Of a stretch of DNA of 36,195 nucleotides, positions 22,873 through 30,433 are shown piece after piece. The stretch is from positions 1 to 36,195 of the forward strand of contig JBDKGV010000004.1 of the NCBI GenBank assembly GCA_039798005.1. Reading direction: 5' to 3'. The notes under the pieces were generated by a model. That model was not told the origin of the DNA, did no database searches, and was given only the letters and a program-made list of their open reading frames with translations. The first letter of the stretch is position 1. The number at the start of each line of letters is the position of its first letter. The position numbers and the translations under genes were made by a program. This stretch comes from JBDKGV01 sp039798005. GTDB taxonomy: Bacteria; Fibrobacterota; Fibrobacteria; UBA5070.

Positions 22873-24761
22873 ACCGCATCCTTTTAATGCTTGCCATGAC
22901 CGTCCCGCTCCTGTGGAGCTGCGACAGCGAATCGACCACTCTCTCCGGGACCAACGACGAGACCACCACGAGCCTTGGGGTGATCCGGTTGCCCGACGGC
23001 AAGCCTGCCGTGGGGGCGCGGGTCCTTGTGTACGCTTCGGGTGACACCCAGGCCACGCCACGCGCGGTGGGCATCGTGGACAACGACGGCCACGTGACGC
23101 TGGCCGGAACGCCGACTCCGGGTCTCTACAACCTGCTGATCCGCTCGACCCGAAGCAACGAGGCGATCTTCCAGGATTCGCTGGTGTCGGACGGCAAGCG
23201 GCTCACCGTGTTTGACGACACGCTCCGGCGCACGGGGAAGCTGGTCGGTCGGGTGCGGGTGCAGCCGCAGGACAAGCCCGCCATCGCGTGGGTCCAGTTG
23301 ATCGGAGCAGGTCGCTTCGTGAACCTCGACGACTCGGGCCGCTTTGTCATCGATTCGCTTCCGGCCGGTCGCTTCACCTTGGCGGCGCAGACGCGCGAAC
23401 CCAAGTACACGACAACCTTCCGCTATCCCGTCATCCGGTCCGACAGCCTCACGGACCTCGGCTCCATCGACCTGATCTACACCGGCGTGCCGATGGTTCG
23501 CAATGTCAAGGCGACATGGGATTCCTCCTCCGCCACGGTGACGGTGCGCTGGGACAGCGTGCCCGAACGGGGACTGTTGGGTTACCGGGTGGTTCGCGGC
23601 ACCTACAGCGATCCCGGTGCCATGAACGAGATGGCCTATGTCACGGATGGGCGCCGCTGGACCGACACCCTCTTTCGCGGCCTCAAATATGGAGGAAGCT
23701 TGGGGGGGCAGTACGATTCGATGCAGACCGATCTGTTCTATCGCGTGATCGCCGTGACCAACAACGGAGAGGGACCGACGAGCTTCGCGGATTCCTTGAA
23801 CGTGCGCAGTCCGGTCCTGACCCATGCGTGGAATCTTTCCTGGTCCGCAGGCTCTGCCCTTCCTGCAGGGTATTCCGTGGGCGTGAGCAGCTTGGATTCG
23901 CTGGGCAATGGAGTGGCGATGCTTGCGACCAAGGATTCCTTCCAGACCTTGTGGACTTCGCAGGACGGCAAGTCTTGGTCTGAAGGCATCACGCTTCCGG
24001 CCAACGTGGGTGGCATCTTCTGGAAAGGCAAGCTTTGGTGGACCACCGGCCATCAGACGGGAGAGAGCTACGACGCCCATGCCTTGATCAACAGCACCTA
24101 TGTCATGGCAGAGGCCATCGGGCGTCTCATCGACACCATCCATGTCCATAGCTTCGACGGGAATGTTGTCAGCACTAACTCTGTCCCTGTCCAAGGCGAT
24201 ACCGTGACCGCGGCTGAGATCGTCCCGATGGGAGATCTGGTCGTCCTGGCCGAGGAGCGTGTGGTCGTGAGCGGGGCAAGCTCCATGCCCTACTTGTCCA
24301 CGCAGGATCTGCATGTCTCCGTCGACGGCAACGGGTGGACGGCGACCGAGGATCGGAACTTGATCTGGTGGTACTCCACCAACCGGTCCAACTTTGCCGC
24401 GATGTTCTACAGATCCTACAAGATGGCGAAGCTGACGGACGGGTACCTGTTCGCGCAGACCAACTGGATTGGCGGGGGCGACAGTGTGGTGGTGTGGAAG
24501 AGTCCCGACAGCAAGGGGTTCGACTGGCCGTACCCGGGAAACTACGGTCTCCCGCTGTTCAATAACGTCATCCCGGCGGGGAACTCCCTGCTTTTCTCGA
24601 ACACGGGATGGTTGCGCTGGGCTCCCCAAAACAACCCCAAGGAATGGCACGAGATCGCGGTGCCTGGTAAGGACGTCAATGTGGCCCTGCCGTGGCGCAA
24701 CCAGCTCCTGGTCTCAGACGGCATCACCCTCTGGTCGGCCCCGCTGCCGTCAGGCATCTAG
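22869..24761 (+). CDS. Large lipoprotein with carboxypeptidase-regulatory-like and FN3-like domains
   Basis: This 630-residue protein has a lipoprotein signal peptide (MNRILLMLAMTVPLLWSC, lipid-modified Cys18). Residues about 36-105 (GVIRLPDGKPAVGARVLVYA) and 118-195 (GRVRVQPQDKPAIAWVQLIG, LPAGRFTLAA) look like two carboxypeptidase-regulatory-like beta-sandwiches. Residues about 215-310 resemble a fibronectin type III domain (ATVTVRWDSVPERGLLGYRV...). The remaining half is rich in WTS.DG.SW-like turns, as in sialidase-type beta-propellers. Its role is unknown; a surface-anchored recognition protein is likely. It overlaps the TIGR02147 gene by ATGA, and a strong bidirectional terminator follows. 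Confidence 0.85.
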   Translation: MNRILLMLAMTVPLLWSCDSESTTLSGTNDETTTSLGVIRLPDGKPAVGARVLVYASGDTQATPRAVGIVDNDGHVTLAGTPTPGLYNLLIRSTRSNEAIFQDSLVSDGKRLTVFDDTLRRTGKLVGRVRVQPQDKPAIAWVQLIGAGRFVNLDDSGRFVIDSLPAGRFTLAAQTREPKYTTTFRYPVIRSDSLTDLGSIDLIYTGVPMVRNVKATWDSSSATVTVRWDSVPERGLLGYRVVRGTYSDPGAMNEMAYVTDGRRWTDTLFRGLKYGGSLGGQYDSMQTDLFYRVIAVTNNGEGPTSFADSLNVRSPVLTHAWNLSWSAGSALPAGYSVGVSSLDSLGNGVAMLATKDSFQTLWTSQDGKSWSEGITLPANVGGIFWKGKLWWTTGHQTGESYDAHALINSTYVMAEAIGRLIDTIHVHSFDGNVVSTNSVPVQGDTVTAAEIVPMGDLVVLAEERVVVSGASSMPYLSTQDLHVSVDGNGWTATEDRNLIWWYSTNRSNFAAMFYRSYKMAKLTDGYLFAQTNWIGGGDSVVVWKSPDSKGFDWPYPGNYGLPLFNNVIPAGNSLLFSNTGWLRWAPQNNPKEWHEIAVPGKDVNVALPWRNQLLVSDGITLWSAPLPSGI

Positions 24762-24769
24762 ACGCCTCC

Positions 24770-24782
24770 GACAATTTCTGTC
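24770..24782. repeat. Palindromic motif GACA-N5-TGTC, copy 7
   Basis: GACAATTTCTGTC lies between the lipoprotein stop and the terminator stem, the same placement as copies 2 and 6. Confidence 0.7.
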
Positions 24783-24823
24783 AAAACCCTCGTCGCGCCA
24801 CTTCCGGTGCGGCGAGGGTTTTT
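24783..24823 (+). terminator. Bidirectional terminator between the lipoprotein gene and hemN
   Basis: AAAACCCTCGTCGCGCC and GGTGCGGCGAGGGTTTTT form a long stem with a small loop; T runs on one side and A runs on the other serve both convergent genes. Confidence 0.85.
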
Positions 24824-24827
24824 CGTT

Positions 24828-26261
24828 TCACACCGTCCGCGAGTACCGGCCCGGCCCGTCGGCGAGCATCGGATCGAAGCGCATCGCCACCACGCGCACA
24901 AGCAGACGGCCGAGCCCCGTGAGCACCAGACGGCGCCCTTCGCGGCGGCACAGGCCATCGGCTTCCAGATCGGAGAGGCTTTCCCATCCCGTCAGGATCG
25001 TGGGCTCGACATTGGACAAATCCTGTCCGATCTCCGCCTCGAGAGCGTCGAGGTCCAGCTCGCCATCGCACATGATGCGGTTGATCACGCTTCGACGCAG
25101 GCGCTCCTGCGGGGTCAGGAAGTAGGCCTTCTCGACGGCCCATTCCCCCTTCTCCACGGCCGCGATCCAGTCACGGCTTTCCTTGACGTTCTGGAGGTAG
25201 CTCTCCTCCAGCTGCGAGATGCCCGAGGCGCCGAAGGCCACCACTTGCCCGGTGGTGCGGCGCGAGCAGTAGCCCTGAAAATTCCGGTGAAGCTTGCCTT
25301 GCGCAAGCGCCTGAGCCAGCTCGTCGTCGGGGAGCGCATAGTGGTCCATCCCGATCGCCACGTACCCGGCAGCCTGCAGCATCTCCAGGATCGAAAGAGC
25401 CATCTCCACCTTGGCCTCGGGCGAGGGGAGTCCCTTGGGCTCCAGCACCTTCTGGTGGTCCTTGACCCACGGGACATGGGCATAGGAGAAAGTGGCGATC
25501 CGGTCGGGTCGCGCGGCGATGGTCTGCTCCAGGGTATGTCGGAATGTGTCCGGGGTCTGGAGCGGCAGGCCGTAGATGAGATCGAGATTGATGCCCGTGA
25601 AACCAAGTTCGCGCGAGGCCTGGATCAAGGCGTCGGGCGCGATCTTCGGGAAGTCGCGGTCCACCGCGTCGAGCACGTCGCGGTTGAAGTCCTGCAGCCC
25701 GTAGGAGATGCGGTTGAAGCCCATCTCGCGAAGTTCCGCGAGCTTGGCGAGGGTGAGGAGATTGGGGTCGCACTCGATGGCGAGTTCGGCGTGCGGGGCG
25801 AAGGTGAAACGTCCGCGCAGACGGTCGAGAATCTCGCGCAGGAACTTGAACGGCACGCCGTTGGGGGTGCCGCCGCCAAAGTGAATCTGGGTGACGGGCC
25901 GCGACGCATCCAGGAGCGGAAGAGTGCGTTCCATCTCCGTCTCCAGCGCCTTGAAGTACTGGAGCACGAGGCTTCCGGGCTGCCCGATCTCGGTGGTGCA
26001 GCCGCAGAAGAGGCAGCGCTTGGGGCAGAAGGGAATGTGGATGTAGAAGGAAAGCTCGGGCATCCCTGCGGTGTTGGTGCGTGCGAACGCTTCCGCGATC
26101 TGTTCCTGCGTGAAGTTCGCATGGAAGTGCGGGGCCGGAGGGTACGAGGTGTAGCGCGGTCCCGGAACATCGTGCTTGCGCAAAAGGCTCCCGTCCAGGA
26201 CGACCTTGTCGGACGCTTCGACTGCGCTCAGCGCAAGATCTGTCAAACCAGCCACCGCCAT
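24828..26261 (-). CDS. hemN: Oxygen-independent coproporphyrinogen III dehydrogenase
   Basis: This is a 477-residue radical-SAM enzyme of heme synthesis that oxidatively decarboxylates coproporphyrinogen III without oxygen. The cluster motif is C79-x3-C83-x2-C86 followed by Cys88 (IPFCPKRCLFCGC), as in true HemN rather than the HemW/HutW group, and GPRYTSYPPAP, HFGGGTPN, GLQDFN and the C-terminal HemN domain are present. The enzyme suggests an anaerobic or facultative lifestyle. The ATG at 26261 touches AAGGAG with no spacing; a GTG two codons later (26255) has better spacing and may be the real start. An exact GACA-N5-TGTC palindrome lies in its 3' part. Confidence 0.94.
   Translation of the reverse strand: MAVAGLTDLALSAVEASDKVVLDGSLLRKHDVPGPRYTSYPPAPHFHANFTQEQIAEAFARTNTAGMPELSFYIHIPFCPKRCLFCGCTTEIGQPGSLVLQYFKALETEMERTLPLLDASRPVTQIHFGGGTPNGVPFKFLREILDRLRGRFTFAPHAELAIECDPNLLTLAKLAELREMGFNRISYGLQDFNRDVLDAVDRDFPKIAPDALIQASRELGFTGINLDLIYGLPLQTPDTFRHTLEQTIAARPDRIATFSYAHVPWVKDHQKVLEPKGLPSPEAKVEMALSILEMLQAAGYVAIGMDHYALPDDELAQALAQGKLHRNFQGYCSRRTTGQVVAFGASGISQLEESYLQNVKESRDWIAAVEKGEWAVEKAYFLTPQERLRRSVINRIMCDGELDLDALEAEIGQDLSNVEPTILTGWESLSDLEADGLCRREGRRLVLTGLGRLLVRVVAMRFDPMLADGPGRYSRTV
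25015..25027. repeat. Palindromic motif GACA-N5-TGTC, copy 8
   Basis: GACAAATCCTGTC lies inside the 3' part of hemN. Confidence 0.6.
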
Positions 26262-26345
26262 CTCCTTCTGCCGTTGTGGACCACAAGGTACGCAATGGGA
26301 ACGGATGTGACATCGAGCGATCCCTTCTCCTCACAAATCAGATTA

Positions 26346-27437
26346 TCATGGCACCTGATCAAAGGGCAGCTTGTAGACCCCGCCGCAGCCGGCCACGTAG
26401 AGCGTGTCTTGGATGGCGGCAAAGTCCAGCGTGATGTCCATGCCACAGGTCACCTTGCGACCGTCGTCGCTCATGCCCCAGTTGGTCCGCAAAAAGCGCC
26501 AACCGGAGCCATCCACGTAGACCATCGGCGTGCCGGGTGTCTGACCGCCTCCGAACAGGCGACCGTTCAGAACCTTTAGCGTGAAAATATCCTGAGGAAG
26601 CTTTCTCCCCGGGAAGACCACGGAATCCGCGCTGGTGGAGACCCAAGGAGTGTCCACACCGGAAAGACGGTGGATCTGGGACCAGATCAGATAGCCCACC
26701 CAAAGATTCCCTTGGTACCAAGCCAATGCACGTGGCTTACCCAAAACCTGCAAGTAATCCTTTCCATCCGGATAGCGGTCATAGAAGAAGGGATCCGGGA
26801 GGCGACTCCAGGCCGTCTCCTCCACGGTGCGACGCCAGAGGCCATGGCTGTACGAAGTCGCAAAGTCAACCTTGGGGGTTGTGAGGGACATGGTAGTCGC
26901 TTCCGAATCATTCAGCCCTTGCCCGATCTCAACCCTGCTTGTGCCTGAGAATCGATAGACTGCACGCACCGTATCATAATCCTTGGCGATGAAGGCGGTC
27001 AAAACACCGCCATTCCAAGCAAGGCGCGTCACACGGAAACTGGGCTCAAGCTTCAAAAACTGGGAAAATTCCTTTCGGGACGGCACATAGCGCCAGATGC
27101 CGCTCTCGTTGAGCACCCCTAGATAGATGACGCTGTCCGCAACAGCCATCGAAGTGATTCTCCCGGTCACAGGTAGCCGGAGACTATCCCAGCTTATGCG
27201 CCCTTGCTGGCCAAGGAATGCCTTTCCCGAGGCCGTCACAGCGATCAAAGAATCCTTCCCGAAACTGCCGAGCCTTTGCACACCACCGGCATCCTTGTCC
27301 GCTTCGCTCAAGACAAGTCCAGCCGTGTGCCAGCCTTTTATCGGAGTTCCAGGCCCAACCGGGTCGGATGTCACGGGAACCGTCGTGCTGCAACTGCTCA
27401 ACAAGGCAATCAGCAGAAGTCCAAGGGCGCGGTTCAT
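26346..27437 (-). CDS. Putative lipoprotein, beta-propeller-like, 363 aa
   Basis: The product starts with a lipoprotein signal peptide (MNRALGLLLIALLSSC, Cys16). The body is made of repeated short strands with sensor-like phrases (DSLIAVTASGKAFLG, DSVIYLGVLNESGIWRYV, YQGNLWVGYLIW, DTLYVAGCGGVYKL), consistent with a beta-propeller. No known family is recognised, but the style recalls the C-terminal half of the lipoprotein at 22869-24761. The start ATG 27437 overlaps the stop of the upstream CBM3-like gene as ATGA, so the two were expressed together. Codon use is less GC-biased than in the neighbouring hemN. The next gene on this strand is hemN, 84 bp downstream. Confidence 0.8.
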   Translation of the reverse strand: MNRALGLLLIALLSSCSTTVPVTSDPVGPGTPIKGWHTAGLVLSEADKDAGGVQRLGSFGKDSLIAVTASGKAFLGQQGRISWDSLRLPVTGRITSMAVADSVIYLGVLNESGIWRYVPSRKEFSQFLKLEPSFRVTRLAWNGGVLTAFIAKDYDTVRAVYRFSGTSRVEIGQGLNDSEATTMSLTTPKVDFATSYSHGLWRRTVEETAWSRLPDPFFYDRYPDGKDYLQVLGKPRALAWYQGNLWVGYLIWSQIHRLSGVDTPWVSTSADSVVFPGRKLPQDIFTLKVLNGRLFGGGQTPGTPMVYVDGSGWRFLRTNWGMSDDGRKVTCGMDITLDFAAIQDTLYVAGCGGVYKLPFDQVP

Positions 27438-28108
27438 GGCAGGGCCTTTACAATGATCGTGGTCGTCGGCTGAAAGTCGGTTGTCCAAGTCCGGACAAAG
27501 GGATCGTCTTGGCGATTCCAGAGACCTCCATCCGCATAGCGCACACCGACCACGGCACCGCCCAAGTTGGGGAGAATCTCACCGGGCTGCAAGGAAAGTC
27601 CCGTGCATTCGTAGCGCAAACGGCCCTGGGTCTGGCTGTCCCGCAGCAGGCTGGTGCGGCAATCCGGGGCATACCAATTGGCCACCTCCACCTCCTTCCC
27701 GCTTTCCAGGACCAAAGGCAGCTCCAAAGTCAGGCGCGTCAGGACTTGCGCGCCCGTGTTCTTCACCAAGAGACGAGGCCGGATCCAGGTCAGATCACCC
27801 GGATTCTCGTCCCGGATCTGGATTTCCACCTGCGGAGTCGCCACCACCGGAGCCGTCGTGTCCTGTTCAGGCGGCACGGCATCCCCGCTCCCAACCTGCT
27901 CCAGCGCTGGATGTGCCCCCCAGAGAATCCGCCCCTCCGCATCACGCAACACCGCACTGCCTTCGGGCCACAAGCCGGGCTGCGACAGCGCCGAGGTCGG
28001 ACTGCCACTGCGATCCCAGGCACCCCAACCCGGAAGATGCAGCAGGAAGCTCTGTTCGCGCGTGCTCTGCCCCGGATAGAGGATTCGGCCATGGAAGTGC
28101 AGACGCAC
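27434..28108 (-). CDS. CBM3-like protein, apparently truncated at its 5' end
   Basis: The open frame (224 residues from a GTG) has no signal peptide. It contains two family-3-CBM-like repeats. The first shows only a C-terminal half (FHGRILYPGQS, LHLPGWGAWDRSGSP, then GRILWGAHP, resembling the family's final NGKLVWGxEP). The second is complete (VEIQIRDENP, IRPRLLVKNTG, LSLQPGEILPN and LWNRQDDPFV, resembling the NQSNDYSF strand). CBM3 modules bind crystalline cellulose. Upstream the same frame continues as VGGSLWKV and then meets TGA stops at about 28138 and 28168, and the GTG has no usable ribosome binding site. It is therefore probably the 3' remnant of a larger secreted gene. It is coupled to the lipoprotein gene by ATGA. 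Confidence 0.6.
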   Translation of the reverse strand: MRLHFHGRILYPGQSTREQSFLLHLPGWGAWDRSGSPTSALSQPGLWPEGSAVLRDAEGRILWGAHPALEQVGSGDAVPPEQDTTAPVVATPQVEIQIRDENPGDLTWIRPRLLVKNTGAQVLTRLTLELPLVLESGKEVEVANWYAPDCRTSLLRDSQTQGRLRYECTGLSLQPGEILPNLGGAVVGVRYADGGLWNRQDDPFVRTWTTDFQPTTTIIVKALP

Positions 28109-28307
28109 CTTCCAGAGCGACCCGCCGACTCAGGACACCCAACGGAAGCACACGGGATCTCAAGCCTCGCAAACCCATTGCAACCTCCAAGCACGGAAAC
28201 GCGGAATGCTGGCAACATAATCGCGACGACACTCGGCGCCCACTCCTTGCAAGTCGGAATCTCGTCGTTCAAGGATGCGCATTGACTCTCGAGTGTACCT
28301 TGCAACC
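28109..28307. other. Decayed 5' part of the CBM3-like gene and DUF445 upstream region
   Basis: On the minus strand the CBM3-like frame can be read upstream as DPVCFRWVS, stop, VGGSLWKV, with another stop before it, suggesting coding sequence broken by nonsense changes. On the plus strand TACCTT (28296-28301) lies 6 nt before the DUF445 start and may be its -10 element. Confidence 0.45.
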
Positions 28308-28913
28308 ATGATCGATTGGATACTTCCTACCGCCACGGGCGCCTTCATCGGTTGGGGCACCAACTGGCTGGCCCTCAAGATGCTCTTCCATCCTCACGAG
28401 CCCATCGGCATCGGACCCTTGAAGTTCCAAGGGGTGATCCCGCGTCGCAAGCTCGACATCGCCGCGCGTCTGGGTGAGATGGTCGAGAACGAACTGGTGT
28501 CGCACGACGACATTCGCAAGGCCTTGGAAAACCCGGCCTTGCTTGAGAAGTTTCGCGAGGCCGCCGGGGAACAGGCCAAGAAGTTCGCTGAAGAACGCCT
28601 TCCTACGCTCCACCCGATGGTGGCGATGTTCCTGACCCAATCGATGAAGGACAAGGTCACGGAGCTTCTGTCCGCCGAGCTGGATGCCTTGGTCCCCAAG
28701 CTTGGCCAGGCCGTGGGCGATGGCCTGGAAAACAGCCTGTCCTTCAAGGACCTCGTGCGCGGCAAGGTGGAGAACTTCTCGGTCCAACGGGTCGAGAGCC
28801 TTCTGCTTGCGGTCCTCAAGAAGGAATTCGGCTTCATCGAGTGGAGCGGTGCGTTCCTTGGGGCCTTGGTGGGCTTTGCCCAAGCGATGCTCTTCGCCTT
28901 CATGCACCGGTAG
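28308..28913 (+). CDS. DUF445-family membrane protein
   Basis: This 201-residue protein has an N-terminal hydrophobic segment with the DUF445 (YheB-like) signature GAFIGWGTNWLALKMLFHP, the element GVIPRRKLDIAARLGEMVENEL, a helical middle, and a second membrane helix at the C-terminus (FLGALVGFAQAMLFAFM). Two flanking helices around a soluble helical domain fit the family, whose function is unknown. The ATG at 28308 is preferred because the signature helix begins directly after it and TACCTT lies 6 nt upstream. It is monocistronic, and repeat copy D follows within two bases of its stop. Confidence 0.88.
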   Translation: MIDWILPTATGAFIGWGTNWLALKMLFHPHEPIGIGPLKFQGVIPRRKLDIAARLGEMVENELVSHDDIRKALENPALLEKFREAAGEQAKKFAEERLPTLHPMVAMFLTQSMKDKVTELLSAELDALVPKLGQAVGDGLENSLSFKDLVRGKVENFSVQRVESLLLAVLKKEFGFIEWSGAFLGALVGFAQAMLFAFMHR

Positions 28914-28914
28914 A

Positions 28915-29000
28915 GGGCGCCTCCCTACGGGACCGGGCTGCCTGCCAAGCCTCGGCTGCGCCGGGGTCTTGGGCCTGTCGGCCGGCATCCCTGGCGCGTG
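28915..29000 (+). repeat. Dispersed mosaic repeat, copy D
   Basis: GGGCGCCTCC, CGGGCTGCCTGCCAAGCCTC, GGGGTCTTGGGCC and CGGCCGGCATCCCTGGCGCG follow in the same order as copy A. It begins directly after the DUF445 stop and ends 5 bp from the stop of the convergent ATPase gene. Confidence 0.85.
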
Positions 29001-29004
29001 AGCT

Positions 29005-30138
29005 TCATCCCCTGAACGTGGGGAATTTCCACAAGGGCATCGCGGTGATCTTCTCGCCCAGCGGATATTCGCGGTCGCCGGGATAGATCACCCACAGGTG
29101 TTCCAGGTCCAGGTCCTGCATGGCCACGGTCATGGATCGGGTGCGGCGCGGGGCGTCGGTGAACTTGAATTCGCAGCCGTACAACTTGCCTTCCTGCTCC
29201 CACAGGAGGTCGAGTTCCCCTCCGGCCTGCGTGCCCCAGAAGAACAGTTCCTGCCCGGGCGGCAGTCGCAACGCGACCTGCTCCAAAGCGAAGCCTTCCC
29301 ACGATGCGCCAAGTTTGGGGTGCGAAAGCAGGGCGGGAAGCGAGGGGATCCCTTGCAGAAAGTGGAACAAGCCGCTGTCGCGCAGGTAAACCTTGGGAGA
29401 CTTCACCAGCCGCTTGGAGGTGTTGGTGAACCACGGCCGCAGCAGTCGCACCATGTAGGTGCCTTCCAGGATGTCCAGATGGTGGCGCACTGCGGTGTCG
29501 GATGCGTCCATGGAGCGGCCCAGCTCGGAATAGGAAAGAATCTGTCCGTGCACATGGCTGAGCATGGTCCAGAAGCGCCGCAGCGTGAGAGCCGGTACGC
29601 GGATTCCAAGTGCCGGGATGTCGTGTTCCAGGAAGGTCGTCACGTAGCTTTCGCGCCACATCGAGCTGATCGCGTCGTCGGGAGCAAGGAACGATCGCGG
29701 GAATCCCCCTCGCAGCCACAGGGAACGCCATGATTCTTCGCCCACCTCAGAGATCCGGAAGCCTCCCAGAGGATAGTACGCGATGCGCCCTGCCAAACTT
29801 TCGGACGATGCGCGCGCCAGATCCGGCGAGGCACTTCCCAGCAGCAGATATTTGGTGGCAGGGTGGGTGTCGATCAGATAGCGAAGCACAGGGAACAGAT
29901 CGGGCTTGCGTTGGACTTCATCGATCACGACCAGCCCGTTGAGTGATTCCAAGAGCGTTTGCGCCGATTCGAAAGCCGAAAGATCGCGCGGGTTTTCCAG
30001 ATCGAAGAAACTGTCGCCGTCCAACTCGCGTGCCAGCGTCGTCTTCCCGCATTGGCGAGGTCCCAGAATGGCTGTGGCGGGGAAGTAGGCGATCCGCTTG
30101 GCCAATTCGGCTCGATCCATTGGTCTAGTCAAGGACAT
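29005..30138 (-). CDS. AAA ATPase with DUF4143 domain
   Basis: This 377-residue protein belongs to the common AAA_14 + DUF4143 family. The P-loop is ILGPRQCGKTTLAREL (residues about 24-39), the Walker B is LVVIDEVQR, and LLLGSASPDL follows as sensor. The C-terminal DUF4143 part contains a winged-helix-like segment (ILSYSELGRSMDASDTAVRH) and a nuclease-like end (GTQAGGELDLLW, GCEFKFTD). Members are widespread accessory genes of unknown role, sometimes proposed to be toxin-like or DNA-handling. ATG 30138 is chosen; a perfect TATAAT ends 6 nt upstream, so the mRNA is probably leaderless. It stands alone and could be a recent arrival. Confidence 0.9.
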   Translation of the reverse strand: MSLTRPMDRAELAKRIAYFPATAILGPRQCGKTTLARELDGDSFFDLENPRDLSAFESAQTLLESLNGLVVIDEVQRKPDLFPVLRYLIDTHPATKYLLLGSASPDLARASSESLAGRIAYYPLGGFRISEVGEESWRSLWLRGGFPRSFLAPDDAISSMWRESYVTTFLEHDIPALGIRVPALTLRRFWTMLSHVHGQILSYSELGRSMDASDTAVRHHLDILEGTYMVRLLRPWFTNTSKRLVKSPKVYLRDSGLFHFLQGIPSLPALLSHPKLGASWEGFALEQVALRLPPGQELFFWGTQAGGELDLLWEQEGKLYGCEFKFTDAPRRTRSMTVAMQDLDLEHLWVIYPGDREYPLGEKITAMPLWKFPTFRG

Positions 30139-30144
30139 ATGCAA

Positions 30145-30150
30145 ATTATA
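30145..30150 (-). promoter_or_regulatory. -10 hexamer TATAAT of the AAA/DUF4143 gene
   Basis: TATAAT on the minus strand ends 6 nt before ATG 30138, placing the transcription start at the start codon itself. The 40-bp upstream sequence is strikingly AT-rich for this genome. No good -35 is visible. Confidence 0.6.
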
Positions 30151-30167
30151 CTTGTATTTTCATTTCC

Positions 30168-30425
30168 TTAAGTTGGTTTTACAAGGATAATGGCCTGCAG
30201 AGTCGTCAGGGCCAACATGTTGGTGAGGAGCGCGCAGGCGATTCCGGCCAGTGTCCACCAGCGGCCATGGCGGCGCATCAGCAGGTGAATGCCAAAGCCG
30301 GATGCGAAAGAGGCCACGAAGGTGGCCACTAGAATCGACGCGCCGGGCAGGATGCCAAGGAATACGGGGTCGCTTGCAGGCAGGAGCGGCGCCAAGGTCA
30401 GTCCCAGGCAGCCGATGGCACGCAA
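30168..30425 (-). CDS. Small membrane protein, about 85 aa
   Basis: The frame encodes a very hydrophobic product with three likely helices (AIGCLGLTLAPLLP, PGASILVATFVASFASGFGIH, WWTLAGIACALLTNMLA) separated by the basic loop RRHGRWW. It begins 8 bp after the stop of the Lys/Ala/Pro-rich gene on the same strand, so it is likely cotranscribed. The only suitable start is TTG 30425. The family is not recognised. The longer reading upstream is a shadow of its neighbour. Confidence 0.5.
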   Translation of the reverse strand: MRAIGCLGLTLAPLLPASDPVFLGILPGASILVATFVASFASGFGIHLLMRRHGRWWTLAGIACALLTNMLALTTLQAIILVKPT

Positions 30426-30433
30426 GCGAGGAC

